DNA of 64,000 nucleotides from Owenia fusiformis (taxonomy: Eukaryota > Annelida > Polychaeta > Sabellida > Oweniidae). The stretch covers positions 43,863,366-43,927,365 of the forward strand of contig CAIIXF020000001.1 of NCBI GenBank assembly GCA_903813345.2, read 5' to 3'. The notes under the pieces are model-generated. The model made no database searches. It was not told the origin of the DNA and saw nothing but the letters and a program-made list of their open reading frames with translations. This document shows positions 33,101 to 44,300 of this stretch, piece by piece. Numbering within the stretch: the stretch's first letter is position 1; every line of letters begins with the position of its first letter. Position numbers and translations under genes: made by a program.

Positions 33101-35092
33101 TACATATCAACGTCAAGAACTTTTTAGTTTTTGGGCATTCTGGGTAAATTTTAAGGTGACCATTTTGGATTTTCCGTCCTAAAATCTTTACTTTCAAGAC
33201 TTGTCTACAGGTTTCCAGCCAAATCTTTTGAGGGATTCATCTGAAATTTTCAGGGATGTTTCTACATATCAACGTCAAGAACTGATTAGTTTTTGGGCAT
33301 TCTGGGTAAATTTTAAGGTGGCCATTTTGGATTTTCTGTCCTAAAATCTTCACTTTCAAGACTTGTCTACAGATTTTCAGCCAAACCGTTCAAATTTTTT
33401 ACATATGTTACACAGTGATAAGTTCTAGAGCTGAATAACTTTTATGCGGCCATCTTGCTTTCTTGGTCAACAAGACCACAATGCTGTGTTTTAGGTACGA
33501 TATTGTTCACGTCTGTGCCTTGTTGTATGAGTGAAAAGAATTCTGGAAAATACCAACATTTCTACTGTTTTTATGTATAAATAGATACAATTTAACACAT
33601 TAGCACTATGAAATGTTTTTTTCCTATTTTTGTAGGGAGTACAACTAAATGGCACACAGAGAAAACAGATCAGACCAAGGTGAAACCAAGCAGACCTGCC
33701 CCTAATATACCATCTAACACTCCCACTGTACCAACATCTTCCCATAAAGAGTCCTCAACTTGGGATCCTTTTGATTCATCTGACTACAAATCTGACCATT
33801 TTGGCATGGACTCATTCAAACCTAATAATGAGAACAACATATCTAAACATTATCCATTTGGCCAACCATCAAAATCTGATCCATTCGGTCAACCATCAAA
33901 TTCTGATCCATTTGCCCAGTCATCAAAATCTGATCCATTTGCCCAGTCATCAAAATCTGATCCATTTGAACAGTCATTACAATCTGATCCATTTTGTCAA
34001 CCATCAAAATCTGATCCATTTGCCCAGTCATCAAAATCTGATCCATTTGGTCAAGCATCAAAATCTGATTCATTTGCCCAGTCATCAAAATCTGATCGAC
34101 TTGGTCAACCATTAATATCTGATCCATTTGAACAGTCACTAAAATCTGATCCATTTGAAGAGTCATTAAAATCATCAAAGTTTGACCCATTTGAACAAAT
34201 GTCAACAAGAGTGACCTCTGTTGATAACAAAAAGTCTAAAGATCCATTTTTGGATTTATCTGGCCTTCCCTCAGACAAGCAAGGAACTGGCAGCAAAGGG
34301 GTGAATACAAATCTGCCCAGCAACTTGCTGACTCCCGCGAATCAGCATCAAAATATAGGAAGACACTCAACCAATGAAACATGTTCAACTAAACAAGATC
34401 CATTTGGTTCCCTTATGAATACAACAGCTGACCCATTAAACTTTTCAAACAAATCAGATCCATTTGGATCTGTTGCTTCGGACACATTTCAACCCTTTGC
34501 TGCAAAATCAGCTGATCCTTTTAGTTCTAAGCCAATGCAAGTAAGGCCTTCAAGTGTTCAAATGAATTTTGCAAATAGGCTACCAGGTTCTTTCAGTTCG
34601 AATACGGCATCATTTGGGAACACACATTTACATTCCAATCAACAATTCAATGGCAAACAAACTCCCTTTACGTCTAATCCGCCATTTGGCTCCATGCCTC
34701 AGATTGGTCAGCAACATCAACAGCATTCCATGGGGGTACCCCGTCCCCAAGGCAACATGGGTGCATGGCAGGACAATAAAAGTGCATTGCAAGCTAGCAC
34801 TGGTGCATGGCAAGGCAACACAAATGCATGGCAGTCTTCAGTTCAGCCAGTCCCAAACAGAACAGCTCCTCAACCCCCAACAAGCAGTCAGAACAAAGGC
34901 AAGAAAACAGGTAAAAGTCATATCACTCTATACTGAAAGCATAGTTGTATGAAGATCTATCTAATATAAGAGTAATTTGATTCAATGCTTAGCATTATTT
35001 TTGCATATACATTTTTTACTTTAATACATATATGACATTTTTAGTGACACTTTTAACCAATTCATTTCAATTTCTCAGAAAAAGCTACATGA
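27123..35092 (+). CDS. PLEKHJ1: PLEKHJ1-type PH-domain protein with DPF-repeat tail (8 exons, complete)
   Basis: Exons: 27123-27213, 29209-29294, 29794-29872, 30059-30152, 31769-31832, 32088-32232, 33636-34910, 35079-35092; 615 residues, all phases consistent. The start MRFNEKDIRFFAKSRKADKE matches vertebrate PLEKHJ1 (MRYNEKEL...). A PH domain follows over about residues 15-140: RQKWVRLQGNMLFYYRL, PQFAFVLERYTVKIEQNADA, ERKHIFSG, QACQEWVECIKKAS, then IISITGKDPLIELRR as in PLEKHJ1. Vertebrate PLEKHJ1 is about 149 aa and stops there. Here a further 430-450 residues follow, mostly in one 1275-base exon: 15 DPF motifs (residues about 230-480), many as SDPFxQ/SKSDPF repeats, then Gln/Asn-rich sequence with three (G/N)AWQ motifs and a basic end. 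DPF is the established AP-2 alpha-appendage ligand, so a role in clathrin-mediated endocytosis is inferred. No stop or frameshift breaks the tail. Confidence 0.9.
27950..28960 (-). pseudogene. LINE reverse-transcriptase fragment
   Basis: The minus strand encodes WFESDVGVKQGCILSPTLFS and CLLFADDIVLLGKDEYDLK, the fingers/palm QG..LSP and catalytic (F)ADD motifs of non-LTR retrotransposon reverse transcriptase. It has no complete N terminus; past 28466 homology-like sequence continues with stops and frame changes to about 27950. It lies antisense in PLEKHJ1 intron 1 and is non-functional. Confidence 0.8.
30655..31480. repeat. hairpin-headed tandem-repeat element, copy A (PLEKHJ1 intron 4)
   Basis: Opens with the hairpin ATCGTACCTAAAAAAAGGTA followed by CGATATTGT and GTCAGCTTAGCGGGC. 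Then come about four units of AATTCCAGGAAAACCACT, TTACACATGTTA, AGAAGTTCTAGA and GCCATCTTGCATTCTGG. It closes at TAGATACGATATTGTTCACC. Same layout and orientation as 32472-33515. A separate 207-bp MITE interrupts it. Confidence 0.8.
30874..31080. mobile_element. 207-bp MITE with GGCCCGTAGCCA ends
   Basis: Inverted ends GGCCCGTAGCCATG and its near complement CTGGCTACGGGCC enclose G-rich and C-rich tracts (GGGGGGGG, GAACCCCCC). It splits a repeat unit of the surrounding element: the broken unit continues on the right as TCATAGTTATTCCAGG. A similar GGCCCGTAGCCAGC end occurs alone at 53469. Confidence 0.65.
32472..33515. repeat. hairpin-headed tandem-repeat element, copy B (PLEKHJ1 intron 6)
   Basis: Hairpin ATCGTACCTAACAAAAGGTA with CGATATTGTAGTC, a GGGCGGGCGGC run, then five nearly identical units of about 160 bp (CTTGTCTACAGGTTTCCAGC ... 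GGGATGTTTCTACATATCAA ... GGTGGCCATTTTGGATTTTC). It closes AGGTACGATATTGTTCACG. High unit identity suggests recent expansion. Confidence 0.85.
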
Positions 35093-38000
35093 AACATCAC
35101 AGATTGTCACATCGGGAACTCAACTTATCCCCATTTCAACCTGCTTGTTTGCATAAATAATTCATTTTCCAATGTTGTAAACATGTATAAATGTATGAAC
35201 TACAAATGTAATTGCAGATGACCTGTTGATTAAGTTCTAGAACTTATTGGCTTACAAGGACATCAACGTTAATAAGGACATTGATGTTAATAGTGACACT
35301 GACTTCACATGTTTCACCATAGGCATGAACTTGAAGTCCGTCCAACAACATGGCATGGCATTTTTAGATCTAGAGAGATCTAGAAAGAGGGAACTTCATT
35401 CAATACACAACTGTGCTTTGGCCATTATTTATTAAAGAATAGGACATTATGGAATTATATGGACCTGTGATGAACATAAATATAACATATTAGTTATCCA
35501 TTATTTGAGCAATTCTGTGATATAGCATGTTTAGTATAGTATAATTTATAGGAACATTGCTTCTATTAATTAGATATTATTCGATTAAAACCCATTGAGT
35601 TTTTGCTTCTTTCATGAAATAATGTCTTATTGTAAAATTGCTGTTTAAGAAAATTTTGCACTGTTGAAGTGATTTTTTGTCAATTTCCCAAAAAGTTGGA
35701 CATTCATATTTCACCATCACGATTCACACAGCCACTTTGTTTAGAACTTTCCATGCAGTAATCAATAAGATTGGGTCTCGTAAATTGGAATGGAAATTCA
35801 CAATTATTTATGAAAGTGGCTCACTGATTTAATCTAATTTATCTAGTGATGTTTGTAAATGTCTAACATTTGCAGATCTACTTTCACATATATTTTATTC
35901 AGCGCAATTTTAATGACATGCTCACAAAAACATATTGCATGCAAAATCTTCTAGCTTTACAGTAAAGTGTCATATAAAATATTTAAAACTCCATTGAAAT
36001 ATATCAATATTATGTAATTAAATAGTTATTTAAAATTATTAGAAGGCAGTTCTGTACTGTTCAGAAGCACTTTGTTCAATAAATACTGTACTGGCAAAGA
36101 TGGAATGTTTGACTTTTGGCTTGAATTTTGTACTGTTCACAATCTGTAACTATTTTTGCGAACTCTTTTTTCACTATTGGCTATCTGTTACAGATAATGC
36201 AGATTTCATAACATTTACACAATGTTTCAAAATGATGACGGAAGTATGTAAAAAACAGATGTAGTTTCAAAGATTGGGGCAAAAAGGCAAAGGGCAGACA
36301 GCAAATTAAAGAATGTTAATTTCTCCACCATCTTGTAAACTCAAATGTTAGAAATAGTACTTTCAAGCTTCTTTGGCACTAAACTGGTACTGTACTCGAT
36401 TACTCTGAATCTGTTTCGGTAACAAGATGGCTACAGTTCCGGTTAGAAAGGTCAGGATTTTCTTTTTCATTGATTTCTCAAGATGATAGCATAAATTCTG
36501 ATCTTTTCGACACAAACATGTATAAGCATCGTATGTTTCTGAAAATGCAACTGATTTCACACAAAATGGTTTGTAGGACAGAACCCTCCATATAGTTCCT
36601 CTCTTTAGTTACATACAAACAGTAGGTGTGAAAATTTGAGGTTTCACGAACCCCTGACAGATCCCCTTGGAAGGCTAAGGTCATAATCCCAGGTCAAGGT
36701 CACCAAAAGGTGATTTAATGGCTACACTTCTACTGAACACGAAATAAATAAACAAAATTTAAGTTTATTTCTATATACCATAAAAGATATAGTATTATAT
36801 TATGTATATGTAATCACAAAACAAAAAACATGTTATTCAAGTACAAAATGATCACAATACCAATTATAGCCCTCTAAAACTCTATATGATAAATCTGTGT
36901 ATACATAGATATTATCCATACAAATATCATTAAAATACATTTGAATTTATTACTAAACATACTACAGAGTTGTAAAATGTATCTGCGATGTGGACATTGA
37001 TAATAATTAAACAACAATTAATAAATATATAATACTATTACTACAAATAATTTCATAAGATAATATTAAACATTCATTATGCAATTTTGTATTGCTAAAT
37101 TGTCAACTATTTGTGATATATCGTGATTGATGACAGTCATATGATAATGAGTATGTCAAATTATAAAACGCCATGTTAAAATGATCTATACATATTATGT
37201 GAGAACTAACATTTTATGGTGGTGTCATATTAAAAATGTTGTACTAAAGTCATTATAAATGGTTGCTCTCTGCTGGATTCTCGTTTATATTATCCATATC
37301 ATAGTTCTGAGGCTCCAAATATTATTTTCATAAGTTAATTAAAAGAAATAATACAACACTTTTATTTTGGGAAATCCAACAATAAAAACAGAAATTAAAA
37401 CTAAAATTTTTTTTTTTTTTAAATTGCCAAAAACTAGAACATTGAGTTGCACTTAACTTGTATACCCTACATCTCCATAGCAACTAACAAAAACCATGGA
37501 GAATCACTGACTCATTGCAATCTTTCGAAGAAATGGAAACATGGAAATGTGAACAAACTGTACAAATCATGATTCTGAAGACATTTTGAAGCATAATAAG
37601 CAGCTACTTACATTGTTTTCTCATTGCTCTTAGAGTTATCTACACGTCAATTACATTGTCTGTTTGTAAACACCGGTGTATAAGTTAAATTGTAAAATTA
37701 ATTTTAGATGAAATGTAGGTAACAACCATGTAGAAACTGATTTCAATACATGAAAGTTTATATGTGAGATGTATAATGTATAACATATATGTATGATATC
37801 TTTTGATATTTATAGTTTATGAATGCATTATTTAAGATAATCTCTCTCTTACTATCCATGGTGGGTTCATTATTTTAACACACACACACGCACACATAAC
37901 TTCAGATCCACTAGATAATCAAAAGTACATATTTGTCTCTTAATTTCTAAAATATACCCTTTCACACTTTAGTACATGTACTACACAGTATTAAACTTGC

Positions 38001-38325
38001 TATCGATATTAAATATCCATTAACTACAAAGTATTCAACTTTCCAGTGATATTGAATATCCATTTTAAAATGTACAACTGTCTGATAATCAAAACAAGAA
38101 AACTTTATACACGTATGTATTCCTTGGTCCAATGCTAAATCTCTCATGCAGTCATTACATGTATTACAATTAATCCCTATACACTGATTTACTCCCATTA
38201 TGTCTCTTGGTATCTTAAATTTTCAGTTGATGAACCAAAATTCTTTAAGTCTACCTGCTAAAGTCGCTTCAATGCTGAAGATGAGTGAAGAAGATCCAAG
38301 TTTCTGTGGAGACCCTCGTCGAGGT
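35093..38325. other. convergent 3' UTR/intergenic region
   Basis: AT-rich sequence between the PLEKHJ1 stop and the stop of the minus-strand gene. It contains a strong plus-strand AATAAA at 36078, minus-strand AATAAA candidates near 36766, and a short CA microsatellite at 37881-37896. I see no coding sequence or transposon. Confidence 0.55.
36078..36083 (+). terminator. candidate PLEKHJ1 poly(A) signal
   Basis: TTCAATAAATACTG, about 1 kb past the stop codon, with T/G-rich sequence downstream (TGTTTGACTTTTGG). A 3' UTR of this length is plausible. Confidence 0.4.
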
Positions 38326-41300
38326 CTAACTTGCCTCAACTTCAGTTTTTTCTTCTATTTTTTCTGCATCTCCATTTGGTTCTCCTTCCTTGGCTGTGTC
38401 TTTTGTATCTTCTACATTATTTTCCTCAGCTTCTTTCTTATCATCAATGCTCTCTTCCTCCTCTACAGGAGCCGCAGCTTTCTTTCCTTTTCTGCTCCTC
38501 TTGAGGTATTCCTTACCTTCCTGCAAATATGTTAACACTTTGTAAACATTGCATCTAGGTTAGGCCTAACTCAGAAAATGTGAAATGTGCACATTTTCAT
38601 ACTCACGAATCTGAATCAATACTAGAAATCAGTCCATACATTAGTTATTTCAAGATATTAGTGAGAAAGATAGCACAAAATAACCCAAGCTTTAAGTACA
38701 TGTACTTCATTTTGATAGGTAATAGTCTACATATTTATCAATTGATTTAACCTTGTTAATAAGAATATCAATACTTTGGTGTTGTAACAAATTACAAGGC
38801 AAGCCAAATATGTTTCAAATTTGAAGAGGAAAATTAAGTGTTTCCCATACATTTGGAAAGGTATATATTCATAAGCATGAAATTAAGGTATAAGAGAAGC
38901 AAATAAATCAACAGTCAGAGATATGTTACCTTGGCAGTTTGTTGCATGGTTCCTGCTCTTTTAATGGCAGGTTTAGCGGGACTTCGTGTTTGTGACCTGG
39001 TTCTACGTCCTGAGCTAGCGTCTGGTGACAGTTCTTTCTCATTGGCTAACAATGCTTGACCTGTAATGTTACCATAGTAATACACTGAGTACTGTTGTCA
39101 AAGGGCTGGTTAATTTTAAACAAGAGACACAGAGAGATAAATATCTTATGGAAAGATTTCTTAGCAAGCGTAAAACTTAACCAGGTTTAGAAGCCCCTCT
39201 GCATTTTTTAAATAGCATACCTATTTTTTGATTATCAATCATATACAATGTGAACTTTTTTATTTTGAATTTAACATATTAAATAAACAATGTTCATTTT
39301 CATATATAATGTACCTTCAGCCATAGTTTTTGCCATGGTGCTTGCCCTCTTGGGGGTTCCCCTCTCTCTTTTGGCTTTTGTTCCTTGTCTAGTATCTCCA
39401 AGCTTCTCTTTGCCAAGAATTCCTTTCGCTTCCTGAAATACAATTGGGAAAACTTTATACTCTATATAATATAGGAAAATGTCATATCAAAAGTTTGTAA
39501 TTTAGGTCAAGGTCAAAAGCAATGTAAACTGCAAAACAAGAGAGTACAATTTGTATTGCATACACATGAAAGACTCCAGGTAAAAAGGACCAAAAAAGGA
39601 CTGAAATATATCCACATTTTAAGAAAATAGTGAATATCTGGAAAGAATGCAGTCTACTAATGTCTGAATAAAAATCAGTGAAAAAAAAATTCTCTAATAG
39701 ACAGCAAGTATAGTGATGTTTTGAAATATACTAGAATAACTTTCATTTTTCCAATAGTATTGATATTTTATAAAAGATGTGAAAATATAGTAGGTGAGAT
39801 TAAATGTATCTACACTTACACTTGCCGTTGCCTTCATTGTGGTATCTTTAGAGATCCTTGGCTTCTTGGGAGTTGGTTCTTCAGCCTCAGCTTCCTCAGC
39901 TTGAATCTCTTCAATCTTCTTCTGTTCGCCACGTGTCTTTGCATTTGGGTCAGGTTTGCCTGCAGCCTCAAGCAAAGCTTCAGCTTCCTGGAGAATAGCA
40001 GATGTTAAAACATGTCAGAACAAAAACAAGGGAAATTATTGGAAAATGCCGATCACCAACCGCCAAGCACCAACTGCCATCCGCCGATCGCCATCACAAA
40101 AAAATGGAGACCATAAAAATATGTCACCACTTTTTGGTAGTGACATAAAAATCAAAATATTTTCGCTTACCTTGTACCTTGATTACTCTTTGCAATAAAA
40201 AGTGACCATTGCGGACTCGCGATTTCAGGTAGAGTGCATTATCAGTATGGTGGATGTAAAAAAGAAAGTGAAAAATTGAGTCGGCATTTAAGTCGAAAAA
40301 GTCAGCAGTTTTGAAGTTTTTCGGGATTCCAATAGTACAAGAAAAATTTATTGACGATAGCACAGCGTGCATGTTATGTGAAACGCTGATCCTATTCATG
40401 GCGGGTGGGTTTATTAGATGGTTTAAGTTAAGTCGTTTTTTACCAGGCATTTTTATTTCTGAATCTGATTTTGAAAAGTGAAACTGAAACTGCCATCAAC
40501 ATAACCTTGCATCATTTTTGTTTGATGCCACACATTGTTACAATATAATAATTGCGTTTTCTTGAATTGATAACTCTGAGCTAATAATTATTTCTTTGCT
40601 TTAAGGTTGAACTGCCATGGTGATGCATCTTAGTTTAGATTGATGCACAAAGAATTCAAAGTAATGACTGTTAACTTTGTTTGTAGCCTTTGTAAATTGT
40701 TTCAGCTGACTCGTACAATAATTGAAGCTTTTTATCAATCATTTTTTTATCACGTTTCCTCCCAACCCATATGGGTTTAAATCGCGTATCATCGCAATTG
40801 CGACCTGCGAAATGAAGCCCACGGAGTGTCAAGATTTTGATGGATTTTAAAATAATCAGTCAAGATTTGTGCTAGTGCTCACTTGGAGTGTCTGTAAAAA
40901 GTGTCACCAAATGCTTCACACTTGCAAATTACAAAAGTTACACAATTAATCACAAATGTGTAGCACCAATCACAGTAAAAATTTGCTTAAACCATATGTC
41001 CCTATCATAAAAATGGCAGTTAGAAGATGCAAAAATATCAACGCAAAATTTTAATTTCCATGACATTTTACAACTTACATTAGCTGTTGCCTTCATTGTG
41101 GTATCTTTAGAGATCCTTGGCTTCTTAGGAGTTGGTTCTTCAGCCTCAGCTTCCTCAGCTTGAATCTCTTCAATCTTCTTCTGTTCGCCACGTGTCTTTG
41201 CATCGGGGTCAGGTTTTCCTGCAGCCTCAAGCAAAGCTTCAGCTTCCTGGAGAACATGCAGATATCAAAATATATCAGAACAAAAACAAGGGATTAATGT

Positions 41301-44300
41301 GTCACCACATGCTTGTTCACATTGCAAATTAAAATAGTTTCACAATTAATCACAAATGTATATCATCAATCACAGTAAAAATTGGCTTAAACTATATGTC
41401 CCTGTCCATGGAACGAACTTGCAAGACAACTTACATTGGCTGTTGCCTTCATCGTGGTATCTTTAGAGATCCTTGGCTTCTGAGGAGTTGGTTCTTCAGC
41501 CTCAGCTTCTTCAGCTTGAATCTCGTCAATCTTCTTCTGTTCGCCACGTGTCTTTGCATCGGGGTCAGGTTTTCCTGAAGCCTCAAGAAGAGCTTCTCCC
41601 TCCTAGATAACATTCAGATGTCAAAAGTAAATTTAAGTAAACCAAATGACTATTCTGATAAGCTACCTATTTGTTGACAAATCAGTGCTCTCCCCAGATT
41701 GAAATCTCTGAGGGGCGGCACCTCCATGTACTTTGTAAAACCAAAATGCTCCTCAATGCAATTAGATGCACCTCCTCAAATGTTTCAAATAAGAAAATTC
41801 AAAAATGTTGCACAAAAAGTTACAAAATCGTAAAATATTGCACAAAAACTAATATGTTGTACTAAAAAGTAAGAAAATCCTCCAAACAACAAATCCTGGG
41901 GAGCACTACAAATGTAATTGTTTCTAGTATATCATCATATACTAAAGCTAAATTAATGACATCATCGAACATCTAATATGGAAAATTCTTCTTGCACTTA
42001 AATTCAGTTTCCTTCCATCAAAATAAAATAATGACATTGAATGTCCAAGGCATAATGTTGGCCCAAATATCAATAGCCCTTCACCCCTCAAGTTTATCCT
42101 TTTCTTATTAACATTTATCTTTTCTGTCATTAATCTATCTGTGATACATAAATGAAAAACAAGACCAATGTAGCACATTTGAATAGAGTTTAGTGATTAT
42201 TATGATGACTGTTTTTAATATGTTATCCTGATAATTTGAAATCTATCCCCTCTAATAATTTGCCTGGAAATGTATAAATATATGACACCCGTCCCCTACC
42301 CGGCAGGCAAATTGGTCACAATATAGGACCCAGGGGTATAATCACTGTGTTTTCACTGTGTCTTACTTTCCTCAATATGGCTTTCAAAAAATGCAACAAG
42401 AAAGATGATACCTTAGCTGTGACAAGCATTGTGTTATCCTTGGTCATTGCAGCTTTGGCAGCTTCTGTTGACTCTCCATTCTCAACTTTATCAGCTGCTG
42501 CATAATCCTGAAAAACATGTAATGAAAAATATTAAAACATACCAATTTATTTATAGATGTCCCTCTGTAAAGTGTAAAATATGTTTGGTGGCTTTGAGGA
42601 TTGGTAAGATCAGGTCATAAATCTTGTTCTTATAAATGTCCAGGTAAATCACAATTCCTTGCAGGCCATAATTCTCACAAACGCCTGCTACTTTACATGT
42701 AAGATAGGATGGGGTAGTTCCGAGTTTCAAAAGTCAATGAGATTAAACTTGTCACAATGTCCTCTTAACTATCTTGAAAGATAGTAATAAGCAATTGTAA
42801 GGATCTACAAGTTAACTGTCTATTCTGAATTTATATGTTAATCGGAGAAAAACTGATTTGAAGATCTATTCTATCACTTATTCAAACATGACTGTTCTCT
42901 GAGTTTTTCAACCAAACAGAATGCAGCATAGCCATTCTCTAATTCTCCACCTGTGCATCTATTAAATCTACTTCTAGGAATCTATGTACAATGTACATGA
43001 CTATGTATTGTGAATGTGATGTCACACCTTGAAATGGCGAAAAATGACAGCAAGTTTGGTTACTTCATTGACCTCAATTCCCAAATATCTGAACAATTTT
43101 TTCATTTTTATGTTTGAATCGAAATAAATAATGGTAGGCCATTCAATATGGTTAAATTCTACACTCTGACAGAATGTCAGTTCAAATGCACCCACCTTCG
43201 GTTTGTACTTTGTACAACATTCTGTCTAACTCTTTCTGAATTTCACCACATTGAATGGCCTATCATTATCTATGCCTTAAATGATGTTGAATGAGAAATT
43301 GACCCCTGGATCAAATCAGTCACCAGATGGGAGAGGCAAAGCTTGGAGCGCAGCTTCGAGCTCTTGTAATAATCGTAAAGGCTAGAGTACCGACAATTGT
43401 CGGTACTCTAGACTCTGATGTGGTGGCACGCTAGAGGACCGACAAATAAATTGTCGGTACGGGAGATATGCTGTGTTTACACGCTAGAGGACCGACAAAT
43501 ATTGATTGTCGAATTTTCTGGCGCATGCGCAATGCGCGGGGGGATATTTCAGATATCATACGGATATTTTGGGAACAAGTGCAAAACCCGGGGAGGGCAT
43601 AAGCCCCGGTTACCCGGGGATTACCAAACCCAGTCAAAAAATGGTAGCCCGGTAACAGGGAATGGTAGTAAACGTTGAAAACCCAATAAAAAGGAAGGGG
43701 CGTTTGCTACCCATTAGATAGAAGAAAATAGCTAGAATGTTTTTTAGAGCTTATCGTATGGTATGAGGTTCCATATCCATCCGCCAAAAGGTATATAGTC
43801 CATTTAAAAACCTGTGGTATCGTTCTAAATAACCCATAGTTGGCTTCTAGGGTACCTAGTATGCCACTATTTGGTATCAAAATAAAGAGGAGTTCAACTT
43901 TCATTTGAATTACGAAAATAGCGATGTAGGTCAAAATAGTTCCGAACGTGAGGATATTTACTACGCGTTTGCCTGTCATATCAGAATTGAGGAAGTGGTA
44001 GCAAACGCGAGTTACAATAAACGGACGCTGATATCTCAAAATGTAACCTGACTCCCTATAATTTGATGTAGGTCAATCGAACCCCTATATGGACAGGTGC
44101 ATTTTGATATATAACACTATGGGGGGTAAGCGTTTCATAGTTGGTCACGAAAGCCATATGTGCAAAGTATTGTTAAGAAATTTTCGAATTTGGTGTTGGA
44201 TTACGGTACTCATACCTTATAGCACAATTTTTGATGGAAGTTGCATTTGGCTCCCTTAGTTATGGCCACGATTCCATCTCGCATGAGAGAGCTACGAAAC

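Noticed and set aside
33771-34208. Long alternative-frame open reading frames on both strands over the DPF array (114 and 121 codons)
   Set aside because: They are shadows of the in-frame DPF repeat; the DPF frame is the longest and joins both neighbouring exons in phase.
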